A stretch of 64,000 nt of DNA from Agrypnia vestita (GCA_016648135.1 JADDOH010002261.1:124001-188000), one strand, 5' to 3'; shown: positions 47,911 through 58,135, counted from the stretch's first letter. Numbers and translations are program-made. The notes: generated by a model not told the origin, from the sequence alone.

Positions 47911-49278
47911 GAATCAATTCATAAAACTTTGTTGTTAATATACTATTTTATAATAGAAATGTCATTATTAAGAATTCTAAATCGTGTCAACAGATACAAT
48001 TTTTAAGATACATATTTTGGACTCGAGACAATCTTTGAGATATGAATTTTCCTACCATGAGATTGTTTAAGGGGTTCAATTCAGGTAAATAAATACCGGT
48101 TGGGACCGGTTGGGAGATCAAAGGGGAGAGGGAAGATGGAGCGGGGACGGGATTAAAATCTGTGTGATAATAATAATATAAACGATTAGATAGAGTATTT
48201 AAATGATCAGACAGACTATTTGAATGATACGATTAAAAGGCTTCGTGGGATGGCCTACGTATTCAGTCTTATTTCGTACTTTACTTAATCCAAGGAACTT
48301 ACTGGTTGATTTACCAAGCAAATATAGTGCAAAGGCAAATTTTGAGTCAGAATATGGGTAAAATGTATTATTCTGGATTACATTAAAGTTACAAAATTTT
48401 AAATAATTGTTAACATATACATTCACACTGTATTTTATGCAAGGGTAGTTCACCCGTTCCTGTCTTTCAAAACTTCTTGATGATTGTAAATGATTTTTAG
48501 AGACTGTCTACTGTCAATTATGTATATGGTTAAATATTTTTTTGACCTATTAATTAAGGTTAAATAATTTTAACATTTACGTTAGAAATTATAACGTTTA
48601 TTTCAGTTCCTAAAAATTTTAGCAATAAAAATAAAACATAACATTTTTACTACCACATGTCTGTCCGACGTGGAAAATGCTGTCATATTTTCCTGAATAA
48701 TATCCATTTTTTGTATTAAAATATTTCTTTGTATTTAGATTTTTAGGAAACTTTTAAAATTAATTAGATATCATTGTAAGTAAGGAATTAACTAATAATA
48801 ATTAACTTGCATGTATAAGCATGCTAATGTAGATATATATATATATATATTATATATATATATATGAGTCCTTCTATTAGAAACTCAGTACTCGTGATAA
48901 AGGTAGAAGAGAGTTGAGCGCAGAAAAATGTTTCCATTCGTTGTCTATTGTGTTTTGTACGATATACGATATACAAAGTAGAATAACTAAACAATAAATA
49001 TCAACCATTACAATTAGATTCTCAATGTAAAATCTTCAACAGTAAAATTTTTTTTGTACATAAGGTTAACTTTGTGGTTAAATATATTAATAACATTTAT
49101 TTCAAAAAATTAAATTTTTTTGTTTAAATAACATTCATATAATATAAACCACATCAATACAAATTACGGTTTGGTAGTTTTTAAAATGAACGATAATATT
49201 TTTGAAATGAAATACTCACATGTACCTATACCAAAAAGATGTATAAAATTTTACTTTTGAAAAATGTAAACTCTTAAA
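47911..49278. other. No gene seen; purine-rich repeat and TA run
   Basis: GGGGAGAGGGAAGATGGAGC at 48124 and AATCTGTGTGATAA at 48157 resemble 56690-56765 (GGAGAGGAAGGAAGGGG, GATCTGTGTGATAA), suggesting a shared old repeat. A TA microsatellite lies at 48834-48866. Confidence 0.45.
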
Positions 49279-49305
49279 ATGCATATCATCGTAGATGATA
49301 TGCAT
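49279..49305. repeat. Perfect 12 bp-arm hairpin
   Basis: ATGCATATCATC, loop GTA, GATGATATGCAT. Confidence 0.8.
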
Positions 49306-49344
49306 AATATAACCCGTCAAAAATGACGTACTTACTTTTCTGTA

Positions 49345-49610
49345 TTACATGTTTCGGCCGTCAGTTAAGGCTTTGAGAACAGCGCTATCTAGAATAGAGT
49401 AGCATCTTGATAACGTTAGTGATGAGCATTATTAAATAGGGAATTATGTTTTTTGCTTCTTATACCTCATTATTTAAGCTATCTGGTAGCGTAAGTAACA
49501 AACATTGTAACGTAGAGAATTAAACATTTTTGTATCTCGTCTTATACACATCATAATTTGTGCTATCTGGTAGCGTTAGTGACGAACATTGTTACATAGA
49601 GAATTTACGT
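49345..49610 (-). repeat. Dispersed family E, copy 1, internal duplication
   Basis: ATGTTTCGGCCGTCAG and TTTGAGAACAGCGCTATCTA match copy 2 at 56010-56195. The TACCTCATTATTTAAGCTAT ... GGTAGCGTAAGTAACAAACA unit is repeated once (about 49465 and 49545). On the minus strand it has a hairpin followed by CGAAACATGT. Confidence 0.6.
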
Positions 49611-49680
49611 TATTGATCAATGATTCATATCAATGACATGCGAAATAGTAGTGGATGCTCTTGGTAGTTTTGATTTTCAT

Positions 49681-49861
49681 TTTTTTTTAAATAGAGATGT
49701 GAACACGGAATACGTGTCATATCAATATTCTTACTATTTTCAAAATAAGCTAAACGCTTGTGCTATGAAAATAGGACTGACTTGCTGGTCTGGAGTGAGG
49801 TTCGAACCCGCGACCTTTGGATCACGAGGCGAGAGTTCTATCCACAAGACAAACAAGCTAC
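49681..49861 (-). mobile_element. tRNA-derived SINE, family S1
   Basis: On the minus strand the head is GTAGCTTGTTTGTCTTGTGG, then ACTCTCGCCTCGTGATCC and B box GGGTTCGAACC. The body is the same as at 42302. The A tail appears as the T run at 49681-49688. An 82-codon frame across it is an artefact. Confidence 0.8.
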
Positions 49862-50255
49862 TCATTAAACTGAAATATTAAAAAAAAATCTAAATATGAA
49901 AAAAAATCTCATTCAGAGTATTTATTAAAAAGGCATGAAGTCAATGTTTTTATTTTATTTAATAAATTTTTTAAATCATAATAATTTTGAAAAAGAAATG
50001 AGATCAGCAATTGATTGGATAGGAAGTTACGGACGGGCATTCAAAATTATTATTATTACGCATACGGGTTTAATAAACACTAATAATATACTAGCTGTAT
50101 AGAGTGAATTTAAGAAAAAATCTACCAGGGATTCATAAAAGTTTACTATCTTCTTCAATGAATCACGCAATGGTTTACAAGCGGTCGAGAAAATCTCTAA
50201 ATCAAGAAACTTCCAGTTTGAAAAAAAATGTACGTGTATATACAAAAACACAATA
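49862..50255. other. No gene seen
   Basis: AT-rich; the 107-codon minus frame at 50027-50350 consists of hydrophobic AT-rich codons and overlaps a LINE 3' end. Confidence 0.5.
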
Positions 50256-52060
50256 TATAAATAAATAAATAAAATAAATATAGCTTTATTCCAGAATGTG
50301 GGGAGGTTCGTGCAATCCCACACATTCCATATAAAAGAAAATACACACATTAAAAATATTATATAAAAACAAAAGAGAAATAGTAAAATAGAAGAAGAAC
50401 ATATAAAATAGAAGAGAAGTATTAGAAGTAATCAAAAGAAATATACGGTAAAATATCGGCTTTAGCGAGCGATGGCAAGTCAATTATGCGGGGCCAGTAT
50501 CTTTCTCCAGTGTGCATCGATGCTGGATTCTGGAGTAAGACGGGCTTCCAGGATAAGGATATTTCCGGAGCTGTATATCCTTTCCCTCATCCCTGCCACC
50601 CTGGATCTTAAGAGGGCTTCAAAGTTGGGAACACGCCCCTCAGTGAACATACCGGAAGCGCTGCAATATCTGGGAAGGCCAAACATCATACGAAAGGCGT
50701 TGTTATATTGTATGCGAAGTCTTTCTATGCTGCTCTTTTTGTAATTTGTCCAGAGTTCACATGTATATAATGTTGCACAGAAGGCAAGGAAGAGCGTTCT
50801 TTTTACAGCGGTGCTACACAGACGAAACCTTCTACACAGCATATTCGCTTTCACACTGAGAGCTCGTCTTTGCCTGTCAATATCGTCGTCGTCCATTAGA
50901 TTATTTGTAATTATGTGTCCTAGATATTTCGTTCTTTCGGTCACCTTCAGGACCACACCGTTCAGAGTAACTGGAGGAATACTTGTTGGGCCCTGACCAT
51001 ACTTTATAACCAACAGTGCTGTTTTATTAGGGTTATAGAGCATGTTTGTTTCTTCAGCAAACACTTCACAGATCTTTAGAAGAATGCGTAGTCCTCTTAT
51101 AGACGGTGCCATCAGTACCATATCGTCAGCATAACTGATGTTGTTAAGACACTGTCCTCCGATGTGACAGCCTACCCCCGCGTTGTTTAGCCTTTGAGTG
51201 AGTTCGTCCATATAAAGGTTGAACAGTATTGGGGACATGCACCCTCCCTGTCTGACGCCGCTCGTCATGTGAACAGGTTCGGAAAGACTGTCTCTCCACC
51301 TTACTTGGTTTTCCTGTTGTCTGTGCCACGAGTCAAGGATACGTATTACCTCCGATGGTATGCCTCTTTCCCTGAGTTTTGCCCAAAGTAAAGGGTGAGA
51401 AACTCTGTCGAAAGCCTTGCTCAAGTCTAGGAAACATGCGTATGAAGTAGTCTTTTTGTTTCTGTAGTACTCCAGTGTCCGTTTTACAGTAAATATTGCA
51501 GCGTCGGTAGAGGTCTGTTTTTTGAAACCCATCTGGTTGTCGTTAGTTTCCATGCTAGATTCGACCTGATCTAGCAGCACGCGTTCGAATAATCTCGCGA
51601 TGGTTGTGGCAATCGAGATTGGTCTGTAGCTCTCGTGGGAGGTTGAGTCCGATAATTTGGATTTAAGAATGGGTGTAATTATGGTCCTCGTCATATTACT
51701 CGGTAATTGCCCATTCTTTATAATGCCAGTAAACAACCTCGCCAGGAGGTATATATATACAAAAGGTATTAAAAAGGCTTGGTGTGCCACTTTGTTATTA
51801 TACCGTCTAGCTCAGTACCTACGCATGCATTAGTACATTAGCAGCCGTGCCGTCTGCCGCGCAGTCTGGCGCTATCGGCCTACCGCGCTACGGTTCCGGT
51901 CGATAACTCCCCGTACCTAACGGGGAATCCTCAACCTCCTGTCCACTTATGCTGCCCTGGTACCAGGAAATGTTCCTGGTACATTCCTGTCGCCTGACCT
52001 TCCGGCCCGGGCGGTCCGAATAGGGGGCGGCGCCATTGTCCGCCATATCGTCGAATCAGG
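50256..52060 (-). mobile_element. Non-LTR retrotransposon, truncated (jockey/CR1 superfamily)
   Basis: Minus-strand element: a GC-rich leader-like block (about 52060-51811) with strong hairpins (GTACCAGGAA/TTCCTGGTAC), a reverse-transcriptase reading frame, a 3' UTR containing GGAATAAAGC, and a TTTA repeat tail (50256-50285). The N-terminal endonuclease and part of the RT are missing between leader and frame, so it is internally deleted or a fusion of two insertions. Confidence 0.75.
50480..51790 (-). CDS. Reverse transcriptase fragment, 436 codons open
   Basis: RNA-directed DNA polymerase of a non-LTR retrotransposon, which would copy element RNA at a nicked chromosomal site. Visible RT motifs (counted from 51790): YRPIS at 54-58, DLSKAFDRV at 122-130, GVRQGG at 178-183, the catalytic YADD at 220-223 and TKYLGH at 287-292, followed by a C-terminal wing with a weak RLRIQYNNAFRMMFGLP block. 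Codon 1 is GTG inside a longer reading (RRYNNK precedes it). ELDGI is readable just upstream in another frame, so a frameshift separates the frame from the expected RT start. No endonuclease domain is present. The catalytic residues are intact, yet the copy is 5'-defective and unlikely to move alone. The exact clade is uncertain. Confidence 0.85.
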   Translation of the reverse strand: MAHQAFLIPFVYIYLLARLFTGIIKNGQLPSNMTRTIITPILKSKLSDSTSHESYRPISIATTIARLFERVLLDQVESSMETNDNQMGFKKQTSTDAAIFTVKRTLEYYRNKKTTSYACFLDLSKAFDRVSHPLLWAKLRERGIPSEVIRILDSWHRQQENQVRWRDSLSEPVHMTSGVRQGGCMSPILFNLYMDELTQRLNNAGVGCHIGGQCLNNISYADDMVLMAPSIRGLRILLKICEVFAEETNMLYNPNKTALLVIKYGQGPTSIPPVTLNGVVLKVTERTKYLGHIITNNLMDDDDIDRQRRALSVKANMLCRRFRLCSTAVKRTLFLAFCATLYTCELWTNYKKSSIERLRIQYNNAFRMMFGLPRYCSASGMFTEGRVPNFEALLRSRVAGMRERIYSSGNILILEARLTPESSIDAHWRKILAPHN

Positions 52061-52159
52061 ATTGAATTTTAATTTATTGCAGCGAATCAAAAATTGCATT
52101 TAAATAATATTTTCTTCAATAATTGCAAAATTACTTTATGGTAACATTATTTATATAAT
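52061..52159. other. Spacer
   Basis: AT-rich; nothing assigned. Confidence 0.4.
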
Positions 52160-52285
52160 TAACAAGAAAACACTTTGTATAAACACCACTATGCTAATAA
52201 ATTGTCAACATGTTTCGGGGCCAATAGTCCTTTTATCCGGATATAACATAGGTATAGTGAAAAATTAAAAATCGAAGAAGGTATA
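52160..52285. repeat. Partial copy of inverted-repeat element X
   Basis: ACTTTGTATAAACACCACT, GTCAACATGTTTCGGGGCC and AAAATTAAAAATCGAAG occur in the same order as in the full element at 58751-58999. The right end is not recognised. Confidence 0.55.
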
Positions 52286-52287
52286 CT

Positions 52288-52454
52288 TCTTTCCATTTCA
52301 GAAAGACAATCGAATTAGTTTGAATAAGCTATACGTACGAGGCACATTGTTTCGTTGTGTTGTTTATACCAGTAAATACCAACACAACGAAACAATGTGC
52401 GTCGTACGCACGGCTAACACACACTAATTCAATTGTCTTTCTTAATTGGAAAGA
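52288..52454. repeat. Palindrome, about 75 bp arms
   Basis: TCTTTCCATTTCAGAAAGAC at 52288 pairs with the inverse ending at 52454. The inner 21 bp (GCACATTGTTTCGTTGTGTT) are perfectly repeated in inverse around a 17 bp loop. The arms are unequal because of a few indels. Confidence 0.75.
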
Positions 52455-52738
52455 GGCCTACAGACATCAGCAAAATCATAAATAAGTACATGGGAGGTGA
52501 ATAATTAATTACGAGCTAATGTGAAAACAATTTTAAGAGACAAATTTTAAGAGTGCAAAAAGGACCTGGTTTATTTATTACATTTAGTTTACTATAAACA
52601 CTTTTTCTAATTTCTAAAATTTATAATGTATCCAACTGTAATCCTATGTGATTTGTATAAACAATTCGCAAACCGTTATCAAAAGATTGGTTTATTTTCA
52701 AAAAATAATTTATTTCCACATTAGTTGTTTATTTCCCG
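52455..52738. other. No feature seen
   Basis: AT-rich. Confidence 0.5.
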
Positions 52739-53179
52739 TCTATATTATAATTACCCTAAAAACGCTGCAATTGTCACAACGGTCGCAACTTTTAGAGTAG
52801 GTACATTAAAAAGATTTAAAAATATCGGAATACGAATAAACTGATAATAAAAAACATTTAAATTATATTAAACTAATCGGAAATTAATCATTGTTTTTTA
52901 AATATTTTCGTGAAATATTATCGAAATCCGTGTTTTTATTGTCATAGAAAGCAGCCAACTGAGACTCGGAAAAATGTTTTTGTGCTGGCAATACCGCTTT
53001 TTGACGTTTGACATAAGTATGTTTTGTTTCGTATTTCTCTTTTCTTCTTATTTTTTGCAATAAACTTGCTTCAATATTATATTTTTAGCTTTTTGTCAAT
53101 TTTTTCCCCGTATTTATACTTTGCAAAGTAAATGGCTATTTGGCACGTTTTACTTAAATATGATTGACATTACTCACCT

Positions 53180-53245
53180 CAAGCGCCCTTGAGATGAGTC
53201 CTCACGAAAACGGCAATATATAAATGATCCAACCATTATTATTAG
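53180..53245 (+). mobile_element. Solo 3' end of L2/CR1-like LINE nested in Helitron C
   Basis: CAAGCGCCCTTGAGATGAG, CGAAAACGGCAATATATAAA, then CCATTATTATTAG. This matches the 3' end of the LINE at 54330-55690 and lies where the Helitron A similarity stops. Confidence 0.7.
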
Positions 53246-53479
53246 AAATAATCATATTCAGTATTCACAATTGTGAAATGGCCTACAAATTGATATATTT
53301 TTAAAATACACATAGGTATGGTTTGTCTCCGGAATGTTAATACCATTATCGAATTCTGTTAGAATATTTCATCTTTCGTTAATAAGATCAGCCTCAAATA
53401 GGGTTGTGCTATTGTAGACCACTTCCCTTTCCTTGATATTTTGTAAATTTTATTTTCCGTATTGAATGTTGCCATTAAG

Positions 53480-53915
53480 TAGACACAATTGGCCGCGAAG
53501 CGGCTGACGTACGATCCCGTTGGTCCTGGCGTGTAACAAACATAATTGCTACACGCTACATCAAAACATAACAAAATAGGCGCCCGCAGGGCCTAGCAGA
53601 AAGTAATCGGCGACAACTGATTGCTTATTTTCCGTATTGAAAATGGAAACTTGCTATGCAGCAGACACAATTGGCTACGAAGCGTCTGATGTAGACTCCC
53701 GCAGGGCCTAGCATGCAGCAAACACAATTGGTCGCGCAGCGCCCATCGTTAGCCGCCAAGCAACCATCATTGGCCGCGTAGCGACCAAAATAGCCACCCG
53801 CAGGGCTCGATAACCGATTCCTTATTTTAAAAATGGAAACTTGCCATGCAGCAGACAGGCACGCCGGCAGGGCCCAGCAGAAAGCAATCGGCGAAGCCAA
53901 TTGCTTACCTGCTAG
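53480..53915. repeat. GC-rich module array (Helitron C)
   Basis: ACAATTGGCCGCGAAGCGGC, CCCGCAGGGCCTAGCA, ACACAATTGGTCGCGCAGCG and related units occur in inverse orientation to A and B, as expected for a plus-strand Helitron. The array has more modules than A or B and includes internal copies of the terminal AAAGYAATCGGCGA unit, so it looks expanded by tandem duplication. Confidence 0.75.
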
Positions 53916-54329
53916 TTTATTTATAATTTTTTTAATGTCTGTTACTTTGACGTTTTATTTTTTAGTATACATTGTATCATGATGAAGGGAGCAATCAAAG
54001 GCCTCAAAACGTGCTGATAATTTAACGAAATATTTATTGTTTGATGCAGATAAATTGTGGTTAATCATTTTAATGAAATTTATAATGATTTTTATTTATC
54101 CCCATTTATTTCACCAACCGCAGTTAAAATATTTAACCAACCACTTTCGAAAACATTTCCTCCGCCAGGGAGATAAAAAACTAACCTTTCTTCTTCTTCA
54201 TTCCTTTCGCTTGAACATCGTCGCCTGTTTTTTTTTTAACTAAACGCTTAAAACTGTGCTGCAGGTTTGGATACAAAATTACTGCAATTGGGAAAACATG
54301 TGTTTTTCGACATATATATTTGTGTAGAT
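53916..54329. other. No gene seen
   Basis: It contains ATGATGAAGGGAGCAATC then CCTCAAAACGTGC at about 53980, a weak form of the hairpin-GAAAC motif. Otherwise unassigned. Confidence 0.4.
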
Positions 54330-55690
54330 ATAATAATAATAATAATAATTGGATAATTTGTATAGCGCCGTTTTCGCGAAATACTCACCTCAAGGGCGCT
54401 TTACACAGAGAAATTATTATCTTACAAGACAACTTACTGCTAGAAAAGAAAAAACTTATTTACTATTACTTATTCACTAGGTGGCATACAAGAAGTGGAA
54501 TTAAAATTGAGTACTATAATAGTTTGTGAGTCCCTGAAAGAATTATGTGTTTTCGCGGAGTGCACAATATGAGTGGAAAACATTAGCTAGCGTTGTTGTG
54601 GTTAGATTTTATAGGTTTTTATAGGATTGTCTAAATAAATGCGTCTTAAGTTGTTTTTTGAACAGTGGTAAGCTGTCAGTTTGTCTCAGTTTGTTAGGTA
54701 GTTTGTTCCATAACTTTGGTCCAGCCACCGCGAAAGCACGATCACCGAAATTAGTTTTGTGGACGCGATTTACTTCAGCTAACCTATTTGTATTAGATGT
54801 TGATGCTGAGCGAAGTGTTAGTTGTCTATTATTTGCGGAGAATGGAATGCAGAAGTCGGTTATGTATTGAGGGGCCATGTTGTGAATAGCCTTAAATATT
54901 GTAAGGCAAAGCTTATATTCAATCCTCTCTGGACATCTAAGCCAGTGAAGGTTTTGAAGATGGTTTGAGATGTGCGCAAACTTTGAAACGCCGGTAATAA
55001 GTCTTGCGGCGGCATTAAATACAGATTGTAATTTGTTTATTTCCTGTTTCGGGAGATGAGCGTAGATACCATTACAGTAGTCTAAGCGAGAGATAACGTA
55101 TGCATTTATTAGTGATTTTGTTGCTTCTGTTGGGATGCTTTTGCGAATAGATTTAATGCGGCGTAAATGATAGAATGCAGAGCTGGTTGTGCTATTAATT
55201 TGTTTACTAAGAGACATGCTTGAATCCAAGTAGACTCCAAGTAGTTTGACATTAGTTTTAGGAATTATGTCAATATTTGAAATAGAGAGTGGGAGTTTTT
55301 CCAACAGGTGTTGGCGTCTTCGGGTAGCTGTCCAAAGGAACTCAGTTTTGGTCGGGTTAAGTTTCAGTTTATTCGAGGACATCCAAAGGTTTACGTCATT
55401 TATGCACTGAATGATAGATTGTTTTAGTATGTTTGTATCGTTTGGAGAACAATGGAAGTATAGTTGCCAGTCATCAGCATAACAGTGAGCTAGAAGTCCG
55501 TGTGTGGTAATGATATCAAATAAATCTTTTGTGTACATGATGAAAAGTAAAGGACCTAATACCGATCCTTGTGGAACACCTGACTTCATACAAACCGGTG
55601 CTGATTCAATGTTATCAATAACTACCGTTTGGAAACGGTTCGAGAGATAGGATTGGAACCATTTAAGCGCTGTACCGCGTAGACCGTAAG
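54330..55690 (-). mobile_element. L2/CR1-like LINE, 5'-truncated
   Basis: The minus-strand RT fragment is followed by a 3' UTR ending AAGCGCCCTTGAGGTGAGTA, ACGGCGCTATACAAATTATC and an ATT repeat tail (54330-54350 on the plus strand). The 5' break is at about 55690, where unrelated TATA-rich sequence begins. Short 3' ends of the same family lie at 31252 and 53180. Confidence 0.85.
54609..55688 (-). CDS. Reverse transcriptase C-terminal half, L2/CR1-like LINE
   Basis: About 359 codons are open from the truncation point. The first residues read YGLRGTALKWFQSYLSNRF, then GVPQGSVLGPLLF, the catalytic YADD (about residue 70-73), KLNPTKTEF, VKLLGVYLDSSMS, YVISRLDYCNGIYAHLP and a C-terminal DRAFAVAGPKLWNKLP block ending FKKQLKTHLF. 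This order is typical of L2/CR1-type polymerases. The endonuclease and the first RT motifs are lost. There is no internal stop or frameshift in the kept part, suggesting a fairly recent insertion. With no start region it is not expected to be translated from its own promoter. Confidence 0.88.
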   Translation of the reverse strand, partial: YGLRGTALKWFQSYLSNRFQTVVIDNIESAPVCMKSGVPQGSVLGPLLFIMYTKDLFDIITTHGLLAHCYADDWQLYFHCSPNDTNILKQSIIQCINDVNLWMSSNKLKLNPTKTEFLWTATRRRQHLLEKLPLSISNIDIIPKTNVKLLGVYLDSSMSLSKQINSTTSSAFYHLRRIKSIRKSIPTEATKSLINAYVISRLDYCNGIYAHLPKQEINKLQSVFNAAARLITGVSKFAHISNHLQNLHWLRCPERIEYKLCLTIFKAIHNMAPQYITDFCIPFSANNRQLTLRSASTSNTNRLAEVNRVHKTNFGDRAFAVAGPKLWNKLPNKLRQTDSLPLFKKQLKTHLFRQSYKNL

Positions 55691-56009
55691 ATACTTATAT
55701 ATAAGATATAAGATAGAAATATATAAGATATTTATATATTTCTACGTTATTGTTATCACTTCTTGCCTAAATATCTCCAATGGAAAGATAAGATAATATA
55801 ATTTTTGACTTATAACAATTTAAACTTAATGACAAATATCTCATTATTTATGATATTTTTATGATTTGTGAGATATTTTATTAAAAATATAAAAAAATAT
55901 GTCGAAAATAAGGTTATAGTTTGAGAAGTTAGAGTTATAAATAGCATTGTAGAATTCCTTACACATGTGCTTTGATCAAGGTATATGAAACCAGCTATAA
56001 TCCATCAAA
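55691..56009. other. AT-rich spacer with small palindrome
   Basis: TATATAAGATATAAGATAGA and its inverse around 55700-55745 form a weak hairpin. Nothing else is assigned. Confidence 0.45.
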
Positions 56010-56195
56010 CATGTTTCGGCCGCAAAATACGGCTGTGAGACAGTGCCATCTAGCGTAGCGTCTTGGTAGCGTTAGTCATTGTTTCATCGAGAATCTTTTT
56101 TTTTCTTTCTTTTGGTACCCCGTTGTTTTATACCATATCATTATATGTGCCATCAGGTAGCGTTGGTGACGGATATTGCTACACGTAGTATTATG
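56010..56195 (-). repeat. Dispersed family E, copy 2
   Basis: ATGTTTCGGCCGCAAAATAC, GCCATCTAGCGTAGCGTCTT and GGTAGCGTTGGTGACGGATA match copy 1 at 49345-49610. On the minus strand: CTCACA, GCCG, 7-base loop, CGGC, CGAAACATGT. Confidence 0.6.
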
Positions 56196-57034
56196 TATAT
56201 TTATAAATGTAAATTGAGAATAAATTTACGTGAGAATAATAAAAATATTTAGCGAATACGTGAGAAATAAAAATAAATAAATATTACAAAAACTTTCAAC
56301 ATTCTGATAGTAAACATTTCTACGAAGAATCACACGTAGGTATTAATTAATAAATATTAAAATATAACCGATTGAATATTTTAAATAATTTGAGAAAATC
56401 AATCAAATAATCTGCATGAAATTCAAATTAAGGTTATTTTATTTTATTTTATTTGGAATTCAAACGGCTCATTTGATATTAAGAAAAAGAACATATGATA
56501 TAATAATAATATTAATCCAATTATATGAATTCACTTGATTAACCTAGAATACTATGTATTGTGTACAAAAGAATAGAAGACATATTTAACAAATTGAATA
56601 AAAAGATCAAGGAAAAAAGATTTTTTTTTAAAAAATATATAAAAATAGATTAATACATGGAGAAAGTACGGTAAATTTATTTATTTCCAGGGGGAGAGGA
56701 AGGAAGGGGAAAAGGATTTAGTAAAGGGAATGTAGGTTAAGGAATGAGATCTGTGTGATAAAGATTAGTTAAGGTAGGCCGTGTGGAGTTGCGCAATGTA
56801 TTAAATGTGTGTTTTAATCTTAGTAGTTGTCGTGTTGAAGATGTTAAGTTTACTGAAGAATGTGTTAAAATACGATGAATCATTTAAGTCAATTGAATTT
56901 ATTTGGATATTTTACATTTTATTTCTTATTTTTGTTTATTTGTACAAAAAAATTAAATAACACAAAAAGCAATGTAAAAACGTTGTCCATAATTATAATA
57001 TTAGGTGTAATACAATTTTTTATCAGGTATTCTA
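56196..57034. other. No gene seen
   Basis: AT-rich, plus a purine-rich stretch (56690-56730) similar to 48110-48150. The 99-codon frame at 56875-57174 is hydrophobic AT-rich sequence running into repeat F. Confidence 0.45.
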
Positions 57035-57175
57035 ATTTCGAATGTCTGTCTATCCGTAACTCATTGGAATTAAGCCGGAATTGCAACAACAACAATGACG
57101 ATGACTCATGTTACTCGCAAGGGTCGTTATTAATTATTATTTTGTCCTGTGATTTTTCACGGGTTTACGGTTAGT
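57035..57175 (+). repeat. Dispersed family F, copy
   Basis: GAATGTCTGTCTATCCGTAA, CTCATTGGAATTAAGCCGG and TCCTGTGATTTTTCACGGGT occur in the same order as at 60955-61145, with a shorter middle. Confidence 0.65.
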
Positions 57176-57900
57176 CCAATATAAAAAGTATAGACAAAAA
57201 TATCTTGCAAACATGGATAAAATCATAAAGTGAAAAAAACATTGTAATTTTTTTTATATTACTTTTAATACATTTGTATAATAAATTTGTTTTTAATATA
57301 TGTAATTGTTTTAATAAATAGTCAATAGATCGTAAATGATCATGATAAATAGTTCTACAAAGATATTAAAAAAAGCATATTGAGTTAATTATGTTTACAG
57401 AATATTTAAAAATAAACCTTTTGTGGTTAGAATTAGAAACACTGTTAAAAAAATTACTTCCTAAAAATTGAAAATTCAGGACAAAATAAAAACAAAATAA
57501 AAAAAAACTATCACACATATATAAAAACCCATGGTTTCCAAGGTCAACGATGTCAAAGCACGTGATGCGCGACACTGGTTGGCATTCAAATGCGTATAGT
57601 GCGAATCCATCTCTAGGTATAATAGAAATATATCATATGACTATCAACCCTGTACGTGTAATATAATTTCGCACGTAAACTGAGTATTGAAAAGATGTGA
57701 AAAATATCACACTCTGTAACATAAGTTAAAACAAATATCCCTTTCTCCGCTAAATTCATTATTTTTTTCACTAGAGCAAAGCGATTCCTATTCATACAAC
57801 ACCTGTTTCGTCGAACAACCTCCCGAAACGTTTCTTGTTCAGTCTGGTGCAAAACATACACCAAACAATGCGGTTACCCTCATCATACAGAGAAGAAACA
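57176..57900. other. No gene seen
   Basis: AT-rich. Minus frames at 57366-57575 and 57613-57864 have no recognised domain. Confidence 0.45.
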
Positions 57901-58135
57901 TATTTGCCCGCCGTGCACGATACAAATTGTATCATTAACTATTTACATAGTTTTCCATTTGCAGATAATTTTAATGGAAGCACCGCGGTCCGCGGTCTAG
58001 TAAATTTGTGCTAGCGACTGCTATTGCGTTTGTAATACAATTTGCGGTACCGCCTGCAAATTTAGATGAATGATATAATATTCTGTAGGTCCCCTGCAGA
58101 ATGGTTTTACACCGTGCTGTTACTAGTATCTTTTA
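57901..58135. other. GC-balanced non-repetitive island
   Basis: It includes CACCGCGGTCCGCGGTC (57981) and GGTCCCCTGCAGAATGG (58089). No open frame and no repeat ends. It is a candidate regulatory segment by composition only. Confidence 0.35.

Larger units (their letters stand above)
52739..53915 (+). mobile_element. Helitron C, 1.2 kb, non-autonomous
   Basis: Plus strand: starts TCTATATTATAATTACCCTA, and the next 350 bp match the 5' part of Helitron A (for example TACATTAAAAAGATTTAAAA, GGAATACGAATAAACTGATA, TTTTTGTGCTGGCAATACC). It ends with a hairpin, TTACCTGCTAG and T. No RepHel motifs. The base before TC is G, not A, so the 5' boundary may be off by a few bases. It contains a nested LINE 3' end. 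Confidence 0.75.

Noticed and set aside
50472..51391. Plus-strand frames of 61-90 codons opposite the LINE RT
   Set aside because: Antisense shadows of the 436-codon reverse-transcriptase frame.
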